A stretch of DNA of 64,000 bases from Eonycteris spelaea (Eukaryota; Chordata; Mammalia; Chiroptera; Pteropodidae). Both the position numbers and the translations under genes were made by a program. The DNA lies in the NCBI GenBank assembly GCA_003508835.1, contig PUFA01000555.1, positions 1 through 64,000 on the forward strand. The letters run 5' to 3'. The notes beneath the pieces are model-generated. The model had not been told where the DNA came from. It saw nothing but the letters and a program-made list of their open reading frames with translations, and ran no database searches. This document shows positions 34,806-46,820 of the stretch, piece after piece (the stretch's first letter is position 1; the number at the start of each line of letters is the position of its first letter).

Positions 34806-35640
34806 GGTAACAAATTGATACAATTTTAGTGGCTTCAAACAACTCAAGGTTGCAATTTCACAGTTCTGGAGGTCAGAAGTCAAACAGGCCTCACTGGACT
34901 AAAACCAAGGTGTCATTAAAGCTGTGATCCTTTCTAAAGACTCTACGGGAGAATCCACTTCCTTGCCTTTTCCAGCTTTTAGAGGTCACCTGCTACTATG
35001 GTCTAAAAGTTTGTATCCTCTCCACCCAAACACATATTTTGAAATCTTAACCCTCAAAGATGTTGTAATTAGCAAGTGGGGCCTTTAGGAGGTGCTTAGG
35101 TCATGAAGGTGGAGCCCTCAGTAATCGGAATAGCATTTTATAAAAGAAGCTCCAGGGTGATCCGTAGCCCCTTCCACCATGTGAGGACATAGTGTGAGGG
35201 CACCAGTTTTGCACCAGGAAGAGGATCTTCACCCAATTATGCTGGCACCTTGATCTTGAACTTTCCAGCCTCCAGAACTGTGAGAAATAAATTTCTGTTG
35301 CTTATAAGCTACCCAATCTGTGGCATTTTGTTATAACAGCCTGAACAGACTAAGAGACCTGCTTTCCCTGGCTTTTGGCTCCCTTTCTCCATCTTCAAAG
35401 CTAGCAACAGTAAGTTGAGTCCTCACATAACATATCTGATGCACTCTTAAACCTCTCTTTTAAGAATTTGTGATTAAATTGGGTCCACCTGGATAATCCA
35501 GGAAATTCCCCCCATCTCAAGTTTCATACCCTTAATCACTTCTGCAAAGTCCTTTTTGCCATGTAAGGTGACATTCACAGGTCCCAGGGATTAGGACATG
35601 AGTAGCTTGCAGAGGTGGGGGGGGCATTATTTTTCCTAAA
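34806..35640 (-). mobile_element. MaLR/ERVL-type LTR, split by another LTR
   Basis: Outer element in two parts, 34806-34990 and 35352-35640. Left text: ggaggtcagaagtcaaacag, gccttttccagcttttagag. Right text: ccacctggataatccaggaa and ttgccatgtaaggtgacatt then cacaggtcccagggattagg. Relative to the sense copy at 58133 it is reversed. Subfamily is not assigned. Confidence 0.7.
34991..35351 (+). mobile_element. MLT1-like MaLR LTR nested in the element at 34806-35640
   Basis: A complete-looking LTR in sense: tatggtctaaaagtttgtat, ttaggaggtgcttaggtcat, ccaccatgtgaggacatagt, cagcctccagaactgtgaga, ending cctgaacagactaagaga. A short repeat (acctgct) flanks it at 34988 and 35358, so it probably inserted as a solo LTR. 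Confidence 0.75.
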
Positions 35641-36379
35641 CTGGAGAAATATAATAAAAAACAAAATTCTCCCCAAACCCAGAAATCCTTTCCACAATGG
35701 TAGTAGAGAAAAAAACACACACACTTTTGTTATTGAATAAGCCTTAAACCAGATGTGATGCACATCATATGCAATCTACTAAGTAATTGCAAAGACAGAA
35801 AAGAACCTCACCCTTTTATATACCTAGGCAGATACAACCTATTACATACATGTTCTTGAGATAAATAATGACTACTTCTTAAGTAAGAAGATTTGACAGC
35901 ATCATTTGTCACACAGTTAATCCTAACTTTACATGGTAATTGGGATGATCACCTGTGTTAGCTAATGGGCTTTATCAAAAAGATTCTTATATCTTTAAGA
36001 CAGAAATTTTCCATGGAGCAAGGTGTCCATGGAATTTCAGCTCCTACTCTGCCGCGGAAACTAGGAGATAGAGGTGCAATCTCCCTTGATGTTTACGTCA
36101 AAGAGATGGTTCCCAGGTCCTTGAAAAAGACATTCCTGGATCACAAAGCTGAGGAAAGACCTATATAGTCTTCAAAGAATTCATATACATTTCAAAGAGA
36201 TGAGAAAACAATTAAAAGTTTTCTAAAGTAAATGCTTTGAGAAAAATGAGAGGAGGGAAATCTTACTCCTTTCAATAGGGAGAATTAAGCTTCTTGTTTT
36301 AAATTTGTATTTGTCCTTACAATCTCCTCCCTATTTTACTATAAAATAGTAATATTAAAAATTTTTAATTATCTCCATT
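35641..36379. other. Unassigned sequence
   Basis: No gene or repeat family is recognised. Confidence 0.4.
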
Positions 36380-36440
36380 TTCTTATTTTATTAAATTTAT
36401 TGGGGCAACATTGGTTAATAAAATTATATAGGTTTCTTTT
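36380..36440 (-). mobile_element. Very short L1 3' end (about 60 bases)
   Basis: The + strand tattaaatttattggggcaa then cattggttaataaaatta is the reverse of the young L1 terminus seen at 8941-8970. It is among the shortest recognisable insertions here. Confidence 0.65.
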
Positions 36441-38575
36441 CTTTTCTTCCTTTCTTTGGGGAAGTTGTAGCCATCTAAATCCACCAAATTCATAGTAAAA
36501 TACAAAGCAAAACAATTATCAGAACTGTGATAGAATAACAGAATTACTGAATTTTTAGAAAGTTGGGAGATTATCTGACTTTATCAGTGGGTGACAGCTG
36601 TTTTCCTCCAGAATACCTTCATGTAGATAAAGTTTCCAAATTAATAGGGGTGGCAGACTTCCTCAGGCAGGTCCTTCCAGGTCCTATAATCTTAAATCTC
36701 AAGGTTTCTAGGGAAAATAAAAGCACTTTTAAGTATTGAACATGATAATGAGAGGATTCAGTTAAACTGTGTATAGGACCTGGTCTCATACCCAAATTCA
36801 CAGACTTGCCAAACTAAGTTCAAAGAGAGAGTCCTTGTTTGCTTTCAGGGGGCCACTATAATTTTTAATAAGGTTCTAGGCCATCTTAACCTGATATATT
36901 GCTGAATCTTAGCCAAGGAGTTTGATTAATTTGTTCTACATATCCAAATGATTGAGGTTTACATAAATCATACAAACATTTTCATAATTCCTGGACAACA
37001 GTAGAAATAAAACGACTTTATTTGTCCATGTCAGTGTACTCTAGTATCCCCAGGGTGGGAATTATGTGTATTAAAAGAGCCTTTACCACCTCCTGGACAT
37101 TGGCTGTTGAAGTGGTAAAGTTTTCAGGCCGTCCAGATGTCATACATACCATAATGAGACAAAATCTCTTACCTTTTACAGGCATTAGTTTTATGAAATA
37201 CAACTGCCACCAGGTTCCTGGTCAAATTGGTTAGGAAGATCTTCCAGTGGAGCTAGCTGCTTGTAAAGAATTTTGCTAACAAATAGCACATCTCCTTAAT
37301 ATGTTTTGGATAATTTCATCTTTTTGGTAGGTATAGTAAGTCTAGTGCCTTTAAAATCCCTTTTTTATTCAGATCAGTTTGCTGATGACACAACACTAAC
37401 TGGGGCATAAGGATTATTGTTAGGTACTTCCCATAGCTTAGTCAAATTTGGCCCCTTTTTAAATCCATTTGCCCATTTCCTTTTGTGAAACACATTTTTT
37501 AAATGAACATTCATTTATTATTGCATTAAAAATGGAGCTTCTAAGTTTGGAGCCTGTCATGTTTTAACAGCAGATTTTGTAGCTCTGTTAAAAAATGAAC
37601 TACTGGTATCTGAGGAGGCAGTTATAAAGCCCCTAATAAATTAGCTATTAGGTTTCCATGAAATTTTGTGCAGTTTTTCATAAAGTAAATTTCTTCTATT
37701 TTTTAAATTTGTCCTGTGGCATATACACCAAACATATATTTATTGTTAATAGATATATTATATATTTTAAGTCCAGAACCAAGAATTGAAGCTCTCTCTA
37801 GTAACTGTTATTAATACATCTTCTTGCACAGGCTTAATTCTAGACAAAAACATGAGTTTCCAAGGTTATATGTTAAGTCACCAGAGCATAGGAGGCCTTA
37901 AGTGGGCAACTTTTAGCCATAGTACATTGCCCATTGGTAAATATTATTAAATCTGCATTTTGAATGTCATATTAATCGGGTCAGATTTCAAACTTTGGAC
38001 TCCTCAAAGCTGGGAAGAGGCTATAGCCAATTTCAGTTATTCAAAAGCCTCTTCAGATTCTAGAGACCAAACCAGAAGGTCTGAAAGATTATCATGCAAA
38101 TGCTTCATCAGAGGTTTTATCCACTCTGCAAAAACTGGAATCCACTGTCTATATTATAGTAATTTCAAAGTCATCTAAGTTTTTTTGTAGGCTATTTCAT
38201 CACAAAATGGGATGACAGCCAGATTCTCACATTCTGTGGCCTACAGATGACAACACATGCCCTAAATAATTTACCTCAGATAAACAATACTGCAATTTGT
38301 CTAGTGAGGTCTTATCCCCTTGTGGAGCAAAAAATTATAATACAGCCAAAGTGTCAATCAGTTTTACATTGCTCTTTGGTTTCTGAAGGTACCAGCAAAC
38401 CACTAACATTTTGAAAATTATGGAATCCCCTGGTGAAACAAATTTCTCTAAGTTTTCCTGTAAATGACTAGAAAAAACAGTAGGGGAATCTTAAAACCCT
38501 TGAGGAATTATTTGCCATGAATACAGGATTCCTTTATAAGTAAAAGCAAACAAGAATTTAGATTCATTCTCTAGA
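36441..38575 (-). mobile_element. Degraded endogenous retrovirus pol (gammaretrovirus-like)
   Basis: Read on the minus strand, decayed reverse transcriptase text lies near 38570-38200, with the motif IPQGF at about 38494-38510. An integrase-like piece lies at 37018-37200 (HIIPTLGI). Order RT then integrase agrees with retroviral pol on this strand. Many stops and frameshifts interrupt it and I see no matching LTR pair, so it is an old dead copy. Class I assignment is by motif feel only. Confidence 0.55.
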
Positions 38576-38586
38576 GAAACAAAAAA

Positions 38587-38700
38587 GGAAGGAAAGAAGG
38601 AAGGAAGGAAGGAAGGAAGGAAGGAAGGAAGGAAGGAAGGAAGGAAGGAGGGAGGGAGGAAAAGGAGGGAGGGGTCGGAGGAGGAGAGGGATGCGAGTCA
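38587..38700 (+). repeat. (GGAA)n microsatellite
   Basis: About 18 near-perfect ggaa units, then ggga/gga variants. ORFs read across it in other frames are artefacts of the repeat. It sits at the junction of two opposite retroviral fragments. Confidence 0.97.
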
Positions 38701-38969
38701 GGGATGATGCTATTATAAAACTGGGCTCTCCAGCAGCGAATAGAAATGATAGAATTCTGAACAATGTAAGGCCAGGTAGTAGCACTGACCCAACAGAAGG
38801 TAGGTGTAATTACCATAATAAAAAGCAAGGTTGGAATGTCACCAAGGAATGCCTAACCCACAGGTATCTAATGAGATGAAGATGACTCATGGAACATTGT
38901 GCTCCTAGGGGCAAGATAGAAGAACAGAGAACAAGGTTATTGTTATATATTAATATAGCAATTGATATA

Positions 38970-39067
38970 GCGTGTGTATATATATATATATATACACATA
39001 TATATGTATATCATATATATGTATATATATATACACACACATACATACATATATAGCTATATATACA
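38970..39067. repeat. (TA)n/(CA)n low-complexity repeat
   Basis: Alternating ta with ca and gta units, nearly self-complementary over about 100 bases. Confidence 0.95.
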
Positions 39068-39139
39068 TAAAATTTTGTATTTATATTTATATATTTAAAA
39101 GATAAAAATTAGATAAGCAGAAGTCTGTCTGAGGTTGCT

Positions 39140-39488
39140 ACAGACTGAGTGTTTTTATTCCCTTCAAAATTCATATATTGAAACCTAATCTCCAATGTGA
39201 GGGTATTTGGAGGTGGGACCTTGGGTGATTAAACCATAAGTGTGGAGCCCTGATGAATGGGATTAAGTGATTTATAAAAGAGGCCCCAGAAAGCTCTCTC
39301 AGCCCTTCCGCCATATGTAGTTGCAGCAAAAAGATGGCCTTCTATAAACTATGAAGCTTATCCTCACCAGACATCAAATCTGCCACCACCTTGATCTTGG
39401 ACTTCCCAGCCTCTATAACAGTGAGAAATAAATGTTTATTTCTAGTCACTGCTGTTTTGTTATAGCAGTCTAAACAGATTAAGACAGA
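39140..39488 (+). mobile_element. MLT1-like MaLR LTR
   Basis: Sense LTR text: aaattcatatattgaaacct, tttggaggtgggaccttggg, ttgatcttggacttcccagc, gttatagcagtctaaacag, ending attaagacag. Same group as the copy at 34991-35351. Confidence 0.75.
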
Positions 39489-40986
39489 GGCCAACTACCC
39501 CAATGGAAAGTCACAATCTCTTTTCCAATTTCCAAAACTAAGCCAGTTCTCAGACACCAGAATCCATAAAATGAAGAAGCCAGATTCCTATGAGGAAGGA
39601 CCCTACAACAACATAGCAAGTATACCCAGTAGTGATTTCCCCAGTCCTCCTCCAAAAGGATCCATGACCATTTACTCAGATAGCTTTTGAGGTCTATTGG
39701 AACCAGGAAGTAAGTAGAGACTAATATCCAGGAGCTCAAATACTATTGTGGCTGTCCTGTTAGAGAGGGGTTTATGGAGGTTTGGTAACAATAAGGAGAT
39801 AGGAGTATTGGTTTACATTTGTCTCACGGTAGGTCCAGTAGACATCTCTATGGCTCCCAGATGAATAATTAGAATGACTATATTAGCAGTTAGCAGAATC
39901 TTTATGTATCAGTTCCTTGATCTATAGAATAAGAGCTATTATAATATGAAAGGCCCCATGGAAGCCCCTGAAACTTTTCTCCAACAAAACCCTTCCAATG
40001 GCCAAGATGGTAAATAAAAACAATATCACATCTCTGGGGAGTAGGGAATAATAAAGATTAACGTCACCCTCAAAACATTAAATAGTGCAAGAGTCATGGT
40101 CTCCATCATTTCCCCATTTAATCAGTGGCACCTGCCCAATATAGTTCCACTTACATTTACTGAGCTGAATATGGTATCTTTATTAGAGCAGATTAACACA
40201 ACTTCTGGTAGGTGGTAAGTGGCTACAGATTTGGACAAATATATTCTTTTCATACCCATCAGGAAGGTAAATCAGAAACAGGTCCTATTCACATGGGACA
40301 GACATCAATGTATATTCACAGTCTTACCTCAGGACTATGATATTTTTCCTGTTCTCTCATAATATAGCACAAAGGAACCTAAAACATCTGGATATTTCAT
40401 AGAACATTATATTTGTCCACCATACTGATGGTATCATGTTAACTGAACTAGATGAGCAAGAAGCAAAAGTATCCTGGATGCCCTGATAGAACATATGCAC
40501 CCTAGAAAATCAAAGAAAATCCTTACAAAGATTCAGAGGTGAGGCACAGGAGTGATATTTTTAGATATCTAGGGTCTGAGGAATGCTGGGACATTTGCTC
40601 CAAACTGGTGGACAAACTGTTGCACTTTGGACCTCCTACCTCTAAGAAAGCCTTCAAAAGTGGGCCTCTTTAGGTCTGGAAACAGCATGTTTTATACTTG
40701 AGAATACTACACTGGTCCATTTATTGAATGACATGAAAGGATACTAGTTTTGAATGGAGCCCAGACCAAGAAAAGATTCCATATAAAGTCCAAGCTGTAG
40801 TATATGCAATCCTGCTAGTTGAGTCATATGATCCAGAAAGTTTTATTACATTAGGTGTTATCTGTGGTAAAAAAAAAAAATGCCAGGTGGAGTTTCTGAC
40901 AAGCCCAAATAGGAGTACAGTAAGACACAAGGTTCTGGAGCAAGACCATACCATCTTGCTAGCATACCATGTGAAAGGGAGCTCCT

Positions 40987-41206
40987 AGTCTACCATCATG
41001 CCACCCTGAACAAGCCTGATCCTGTCTAATCTCAGAAGCTAAGCAAGGCTGGGCCCGGTTAGTACTTGGATGGGAGACCACCTGGGAAGACCAGGTGCTG
41101 TAGGTGTAAAAAATAGAAAATAAGGGATTATAAGCTGACAAAGTCTTGCAACCTGTGAGGTCAACCAAGGGTTTCCTCACCTAAAAAATAAATAAATAAA
41201 ATAAAA
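40987..41206 (+). mobile_element. 5S rRNA-derived SINE, long type, exact 15-base target-site duplication
   Basis: The head is 5S-like (catgccaccctgaacaagcc; ctcagaagctaagcaaggct; cttggatgggagaccacctg; ccaggtgctgtaggtgt). A second module follows at about 41120-41180 (ctgacaaagtcttgcaacct then gtgaggtcaaccaagg) and an AAAT tail. The exact flank tgaaagggagctcct occurs at 40972-40986 and 41207-41221. The 5S internal promoter (A box, intermediate element, C box) is intact in outline, so it could once be transcribed by RNA polymerase III. Confidence 0.97.
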
Positions 41207-42470
41207 TGAAAGGGAGCTCCTGGCATGCTACTGCGTCCTGGTAGAAATTGAGCACCTGACTCTGGAACATCAAGTAACCATATTCCCAGAACTGCCCATT
41301 ATGAGCTGGGTTCTCTCAGACCTACCCAGTCATAAGGTTAGGTAGGCCCCAAATTATTCCATTGTAAGATTAAGCACTATGCCCAGTAGGATTGGGCTCA
41401 AGCAGACGCAGAGGACACAAGTAAGCTGAAGGAACAGGTAGTCCAGACACTTATGTCATCCACCACTGGTGCCTCTCATTCAACTCATACCTATGGGTGC
41501 ATGGAAGGGAGAGCATCCTTTATGACCAACTGACATAAAAAGAAAGAGCTCAAACGTGGTTCATGGATGGACAGGCTCAATGTTTTGGTACAAGCTGAAA
41601 ATGTGCAGCTGCTTTCCTATGTCCCCACACAAGAATGTCCCTGAAAGACAATGGCAGAGCTTTTAGTACTTGGTCATCCATTTTGTGTGGAACAAGTGGT
41701 CTGGGGTTATAATATATATTGGTTCATGGGCAACAGTGAATGGCTTAGTTAGTTGGTCAGGGGCTTGCAAAGGAAAGGTAGAAAGATTAGAGTCAAGGTC
41801 TAAGAAAGAGGCTCATGGGTGTACTTATAGGAATGGGCACAAAGTGAAGATATTTGTCTTTTCACATTAATACACACCAGAAAGCATCCACTGCAGAAGC
41901 ATTAAATGACCAAGGAAACAGGATGGCCTGGCCAGCTTATATCAGCCAATCTGTTCTCTACCACTCTAGTACTTGTTCAAAGAGTACCCACAATGGCAGA
42001 GATGGAGGCTATGCCCAGGTCTGAGAGCATGGGCTTCCTCTTATCAAGACTGATCGACATATTGCCATGGCCAAATGTCTAACCTTTCCAGCAACAGAGA
42101 CCAACACCAAGTCCTCAGTATGGCACAATCCCTTGAGGATATCAACCAGTCACTTGGTGTCAAAATGATCACATTCAACCCCTTCCCTTTGGAAAGGTTA
42201 GCGGTTCATTCTGACAGATTGACACCTACATATGCCATGTGCGGATTTGCCTTTACTGCCTACAAGGACTCAGCCAGCACCATTATCTGAGGGTTCGTAC
42301 AGCATCTTATCTACCAAAATATGCCAAAATCCTAGTCCCAATCTCACAATTCAGCATGTCACTTCTCTTCCCATAATGGGAATTGAAGGGCACAGAAAAG
42401 TCTGCAGTGTTACTTCAGTAGATGTCCTTCCACTTAAAAATGGGGAGAATAAGGAATAAGTAACCTCCCC

Positions 42471-43289
42471 GTCTTGGGTTGGATTCCCCAGAAGCAGTCA
42501 CTGAGATGAGGATTCATGTATATGCAATTAATTTAAGGAAGTGCTCTCAGGAGAACCTGGTAAGAGTCTGGAGGAAGCAGGACAGGAAATGGAGAAGAAA
42601 CGAAAAACAATTGTGTAATTTCTGGCAACATCTGGTGGAAGTGGCACCATTGGGCCCAATCGGAGTTCGGTGTCACCCCAAAGGCAGTGGAGAGGAAGAA
42701 GGATAATGATGGCGCAGACGTATAGTTAGTATTTTTCCTCAGTTCTTCCTCAAATGACGTAGTGAAGAATCACAGGTCATTGAGATTCAATAGTTTTATT
42801 AAAAATATATTTTAGAAAGACAAAGAATGCCCCAAGGAGGCACATGGTCCCAGCACTGTAACCAACACAAAGGGGCCTAAATGGCCACAAAAGGGCAAAA
42901 AGGCAATAAAAGGCCACCGCAAGGAGAGATAACCCAGAAGGGAAAAAGGGAGGGGAGCCCCAAAGGGCAAATAAAGGACTGTGATGGGTGGTTACAAAGG
43001 CATTCCTAGGTGATTGGCATTGCCAGTTCTCTATGTACAAGCAATGTGGTTCTATTAACCCAAAAACAGGCTTCCAGGAGGATTAGAGACACATAGGTGC
43101 AGGCATTGAGAAGCAAACATACACAAAAGCCAAGGGCAGCGGTCCTTAGACATCATTAAAAGGATCAGAGCTATATGGGAAAATGAATTCTTGTTCTCCT
43201 TTATATACTCATTACTCTCAATACTGGTCTCCAAATGGGTGTGGAGGTTTTCCCACACCAAGCAATTTTGCAATACCATCTGGTGTCCT
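42471..43289. other. Unassigned repeat-like sequence with a minus-strand poly(A) signal
   Basis: At 42471-42720 the text (ggattccccagaagcagtca; gtgctctcaggagaacct) looks like an interspersed repeat of unknown name. At 42790-43040, read on the minus strand, an 87-codon open stretch ends beside an AATAAA signal (about 42790), resembling an LTR end or the 3' end of a retroposed transcript. No homology is recognised. Confidence 0.35.
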
Positions 43290-44035
43290 ATAAGTTAAAT
43301 CAATTCTGACCCTATCTACCTAAAGATTTTATCAGATTCAGCAGATTAAAATCTCAGTCCCACAAGACTGCCCACGCTTCAGACATTAATCTCAAATCCA
43401 AGTTGTCTCCAGTGTTTCTGACCAACCAGCTATAAAGGAGAGGTTCCCATGACCCCCTGTTCAGGTTTATTAATTAGCTAAAGTGGCTCACAGAACTCAG
43501 GTAAACAGTTTAGAGGTTCATTATAAAAGGATACAACTCAAGAACATATAGATGGGAGATGAGGAGGGCAAGACATGTGGGAAGGAACACAGAGTTCCCA
43601 TGCCCTCTCCAGGCACACTGCTCCCCACATTTCCATGTGTTCACTAACCAGGAAGCTCTTTGAACCCTTCCTCTCGGGGTTTCCTGAAGGCTCATTACTT
43701 AAGCATGGTTGATTAAATCATTGACCATTTGTGATTAATTCAACCTCTAACCCTTCTCCCATTCCTGGAGGTTGGAGGCTGGGGCAGAAAACTTCCAATC
43801 TTCTTCCAACCTGGTTGATTCTCCTTGCAAACGGCCCCACCCTAGGGGCTTTCCTAAAGTCAGCTCATTAACATAAATGCAAATGTGGTCAAAAGGGCTT
43901 ACTATGAATAACAAAAGATACCTTAATCTCTCAGATTGCTTAAGAAATTCCAAGGTTTTAGGTGCTCTGTGCCAGGAATAGTGTGAAAGACCATATATAC
44001 ATTTATTATAAATTACAATATTTGAGGAGGGGATA
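43290..44035 (-). mobile_element. ERVL-type LTR copy A
   Basis: Phrases in order: gtggctcacagaactcaggt, ttcccatgccctctccaggc, catgtgttcactaaccagga, ttgattaaatcattgaccat, attccaaggttttaggtgct. The same order recurs at 60440-61140. Read in reverse it would begin near TGT... at the right end. Family name not assigned. Confidence 0.65.
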
Positions 44036-44090
44036 TGAGCAAAATAACAATAGTAATCACTACACAGCCCTAAAATTCACCAGCTTTTTA

Positions 44091-44313
44091 TTTTTATTTT
44101 TATTTTTATTTCATTTTTATTTTTTAGGAGAGGCAACCCTTGGTTGACCTCACAGATTGCAAAGACCTTGTCAGTTTACAATTCCTTATTTATTTATTTA
44201 TTTATTTTTATGCCTACAGTACCTGGTCTTCCTACGCGGTCTCCCATCCAAGTACTAACCAGGCCTGACCCTGCTTAGCTTCTGAGATCAAACAACATCA
44301 GGCTTGTTCAGGG
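44091..44313 (-). mobile_element. 5S rRNA-derived SINE, long type, exact 14-base target-site duplication
   Basis: Reverse copy: T-rich tail, then the extra module (cttggttgacctcacagatt), a TTTA repeat, then the 5S head in reverse (tctcccatccaagtactaac; cctgcttagcttctgagatc). The flank tcaccagcttttta occurs at 44077-44090 and 44314-44327. Confidence 0.96.
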
Positions 44314-44327
44314 TCACCAGCTTTTTA

Positions 44328-46820
44328 AATATACCTTTATTGATGCGTATTTTGCATATCATATTTCCCTATTCCAAGTGTACGATTCAACAATTTTTAG
44401 TAAATTTTCCACATTGTAAGATTATCACCATAAGTCCATTTTAGAACATTTTCATCACTCCAATAAAATCCATTTATTGTTAATTTTGTTCCTATCCTGA
44501 AGCCTATGTAACCACTTTATGTCTCTATGGATTTGCCTGTTTTAGATATTTCATAGAAATGGAATCATACAATTTGTGTATCAATATATGTAGACACAAT
44601 CTATGACCTTTTGTGTCTGGTTTCTTTGACTTAGTATATGTTTTCAAGGTTTATCCACATTGTAGATGTATTTGTACTTCCTTTATATGGCTGAATAATA
44701 TTCCACTGTATGCTACACTTTTAGCCTAAAGGCCAAGAAGCAATAGTATTCCACTGTATCGATACACCACATTTTGTTTATCAATTTATCAGTTGATGGA
44801 GATTTGGTTTGTTTCTAGTTTTTGACTATAATGAATAATTCTGCTATGAAAATTCTTGTACTAGTCTTTGTGTGGGCATATATTTTCATCCCTTTTGGGT
44901 ATTTGACCTTGGGTCAAATGGTAAATTTATATTTAACACTTTTAGAAACTGCAAAATTATTTTACAAAGTAGCGTATCATGTATATTGCCACCAGCAACT
45001 TATAAGTTTTCCCATTTTCTCTCTATATATTTGCCAATAATTGTTGTCTACTTTTTTTATTTTAGCCATTGAAGTGGATATGCAATGGTATCTCGTTGTG
45101 GTTTTAATTTGCCTTTCATAGCAACTAGTGATATTGATCATATGTTCATGTTTTAAAAACAATTTTATTGAGGTATAATCTGTATACCACAAAATTCACT
45201 GCTGTAACTATTCAACTAAACAATTTTTAGTAAATTTACGGAGTTGTGCAACCATCACCACAATCTACCAAATAGTCCATCAACCCAAGGAAATCCATCA
45301 TGTCCATCTGCAATTTAATCTCTACTCCTAGATCTAGCTACCAACTCCTTTACCTTCTGTCTATATAGATTTACATATTTTGGACATTTAATATAAATGA
45401 AATCATAGGATATGTAGTCTTTATACCTGGTTTTTGAATGTTTTTGAAGTTCATTCATGTTATAGCATGCATCGGTAGTTTCTTTTATCCCTAAACAGTA
45501 TTCCACTGAATGAATATACTACATTTGGTTTATCTGTTTACCAGTTGATGGACATTTTGGGTTGTTTCTAATTATTGGCTAATATGAACAAAGCTGCTAT
45601 GAATATCTATGTGCAAGTCTTTCTGTGGATGCATGGTTTAATTTCACTTGGGTATATACCTAGACGTAGAATTGCTGAGTCATTTAGTAACTGTGTTTAA
45701 GTTTTGGAGGAACTGGCAAAATTTTTCAAAGTGGCTACTCCATTTCATATTTCCATCATAAGCGTATGAGCATTCCAATTTCTCTATATATTTGCTAATA
45801 CTTATTATTATAAAATATCCTTCTTTGTCTCTAATAACTTTTTTTAATCTTAAAGTATATTTTATCTGATAGCAGTATAACCACAATAGCATTCTTAAGA
45901 TTACTGTTTGCATGGTACATCTTTTTCCATCCTCTTACTTTCAGCATATTCATGTCTCTTTGAAACTAAAGTGCATCTCTTGTAGATAGCATATAGCTTG
46001 ATCTTGGGTCTTCAACCCAGTCTTTTGTTTAAGTTGCATAATCCATTCACATTTAATGATATTATGAGTATGGATTGTTGGCACTTTGTTAATATTATTT
46101 TTGTGTGTTTCATCTTTTTCTTCCTGTTCTTCTTTTATGCCCATACTTTTTATTAAACACATATTTTCTACTATATCTTCTTAATTCCTTTATTAAATAA
46201 TTTCTCTATTTTATGAGCTATTTTTCTTAGTGGTTGCTCAAGTCTTTTGCACTAACCTACACATTTACCATTTATGGTATTCTTTATTTTTTTCTGTAGT
46301 TTCAAACTACGGTTTGGTATCACTTTACTTCCTCTAATAAAGTTTCTTTCCCTCTCTCCTCCATCAAGACATTATTGTCATATGTACCATATCTTTATAT
46401 GTTAAAAGCCTAAGGATACAATTTTATAATTATTATTTTATGGAGTTGTTTTAAAATCCATTAAGATAAGAAAAGAGAATCTATAAATAAAATTTCTTCT
46501 CTTTTTAGTTTTCTACATAATTACCTTTACTGTGCTCTCTGTTTCTTTGTGTGGACTCAGTTTAAACTCTGGTATCAATTCCTTTCACCATAAGGAATTT
46601 TTAAAGATATTTCATTTTTTGTTTATTTATTTATTCATTATATTTGTTATAATGTAATAATGCTAGCAATACACTCTCTTACTGGTTGTTTATCTGGGAA
46701 TTTGTTTTGTCCTCAGTTTTGGTATTTTTTTTAATTGCACTATGATCACCATAATAAGTTTAGTTAACATCCATTACCACACATAGTTACAATTTTTTTC
46801 CTTGTGATGAGAGTTTTTAA
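44328..46820 (-). mobile_element. Cluster of reverse L1 fragments
   Basis: At least three overlapping pieces: 44328-45150 (tacctttattgatgcgtatt start), 45151-46460 (acaattttattgaggtataa start, a second 3' end) and about 46610-46820. Text such as gttgatggacattttgggtt marks reverse ORF2 ends. Repeated 3' ends show separate insertions of old L1 subfamilies. Confidence 0.78.

Larger units (their letters stand above)
38701..42470 (+). mobile_element. Degraded ERVL-like endogenous retrovirus (pol)
   Basis: The pol-like part is about 39490-42470. Reverse transcriptase text includes LPQDYD at 40324-40341 and VHHTDGIM at 40415-40438, where the second aspartate of the usual catalytic pair is replaced by Gly. 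An RNase H-like part has VNGLVSWSGACK at about 41727-41770, followed by decayed integrase-like sequence. Stops and frameshifts occur throughout. It is interrupted by an MLT1-like LTR (39140-39488) and a 5S SINE (40987-41206). The part at 38701-38935 may be upstream gag/pol but is not certain. Confidence 0.6.

Noticed and set aside
37018..37234. Opposite ORFs as a host gene
   Set aside because: The minus frame carries integrase-like text within a decayed pol region, and the + frame is its shadow.
38564..38828. Minus-strand ORFs rich in Pro, Ser and Leu
   Set aside because: They are translations of the (GGAA)n microsatellite.
40987..41115. Functional 5S rRNA gene
   Set aside because: It has an extra 3' module, an A-rich tail and target-site duplications, and diverges from 5S rRNA, so it is a SINE.
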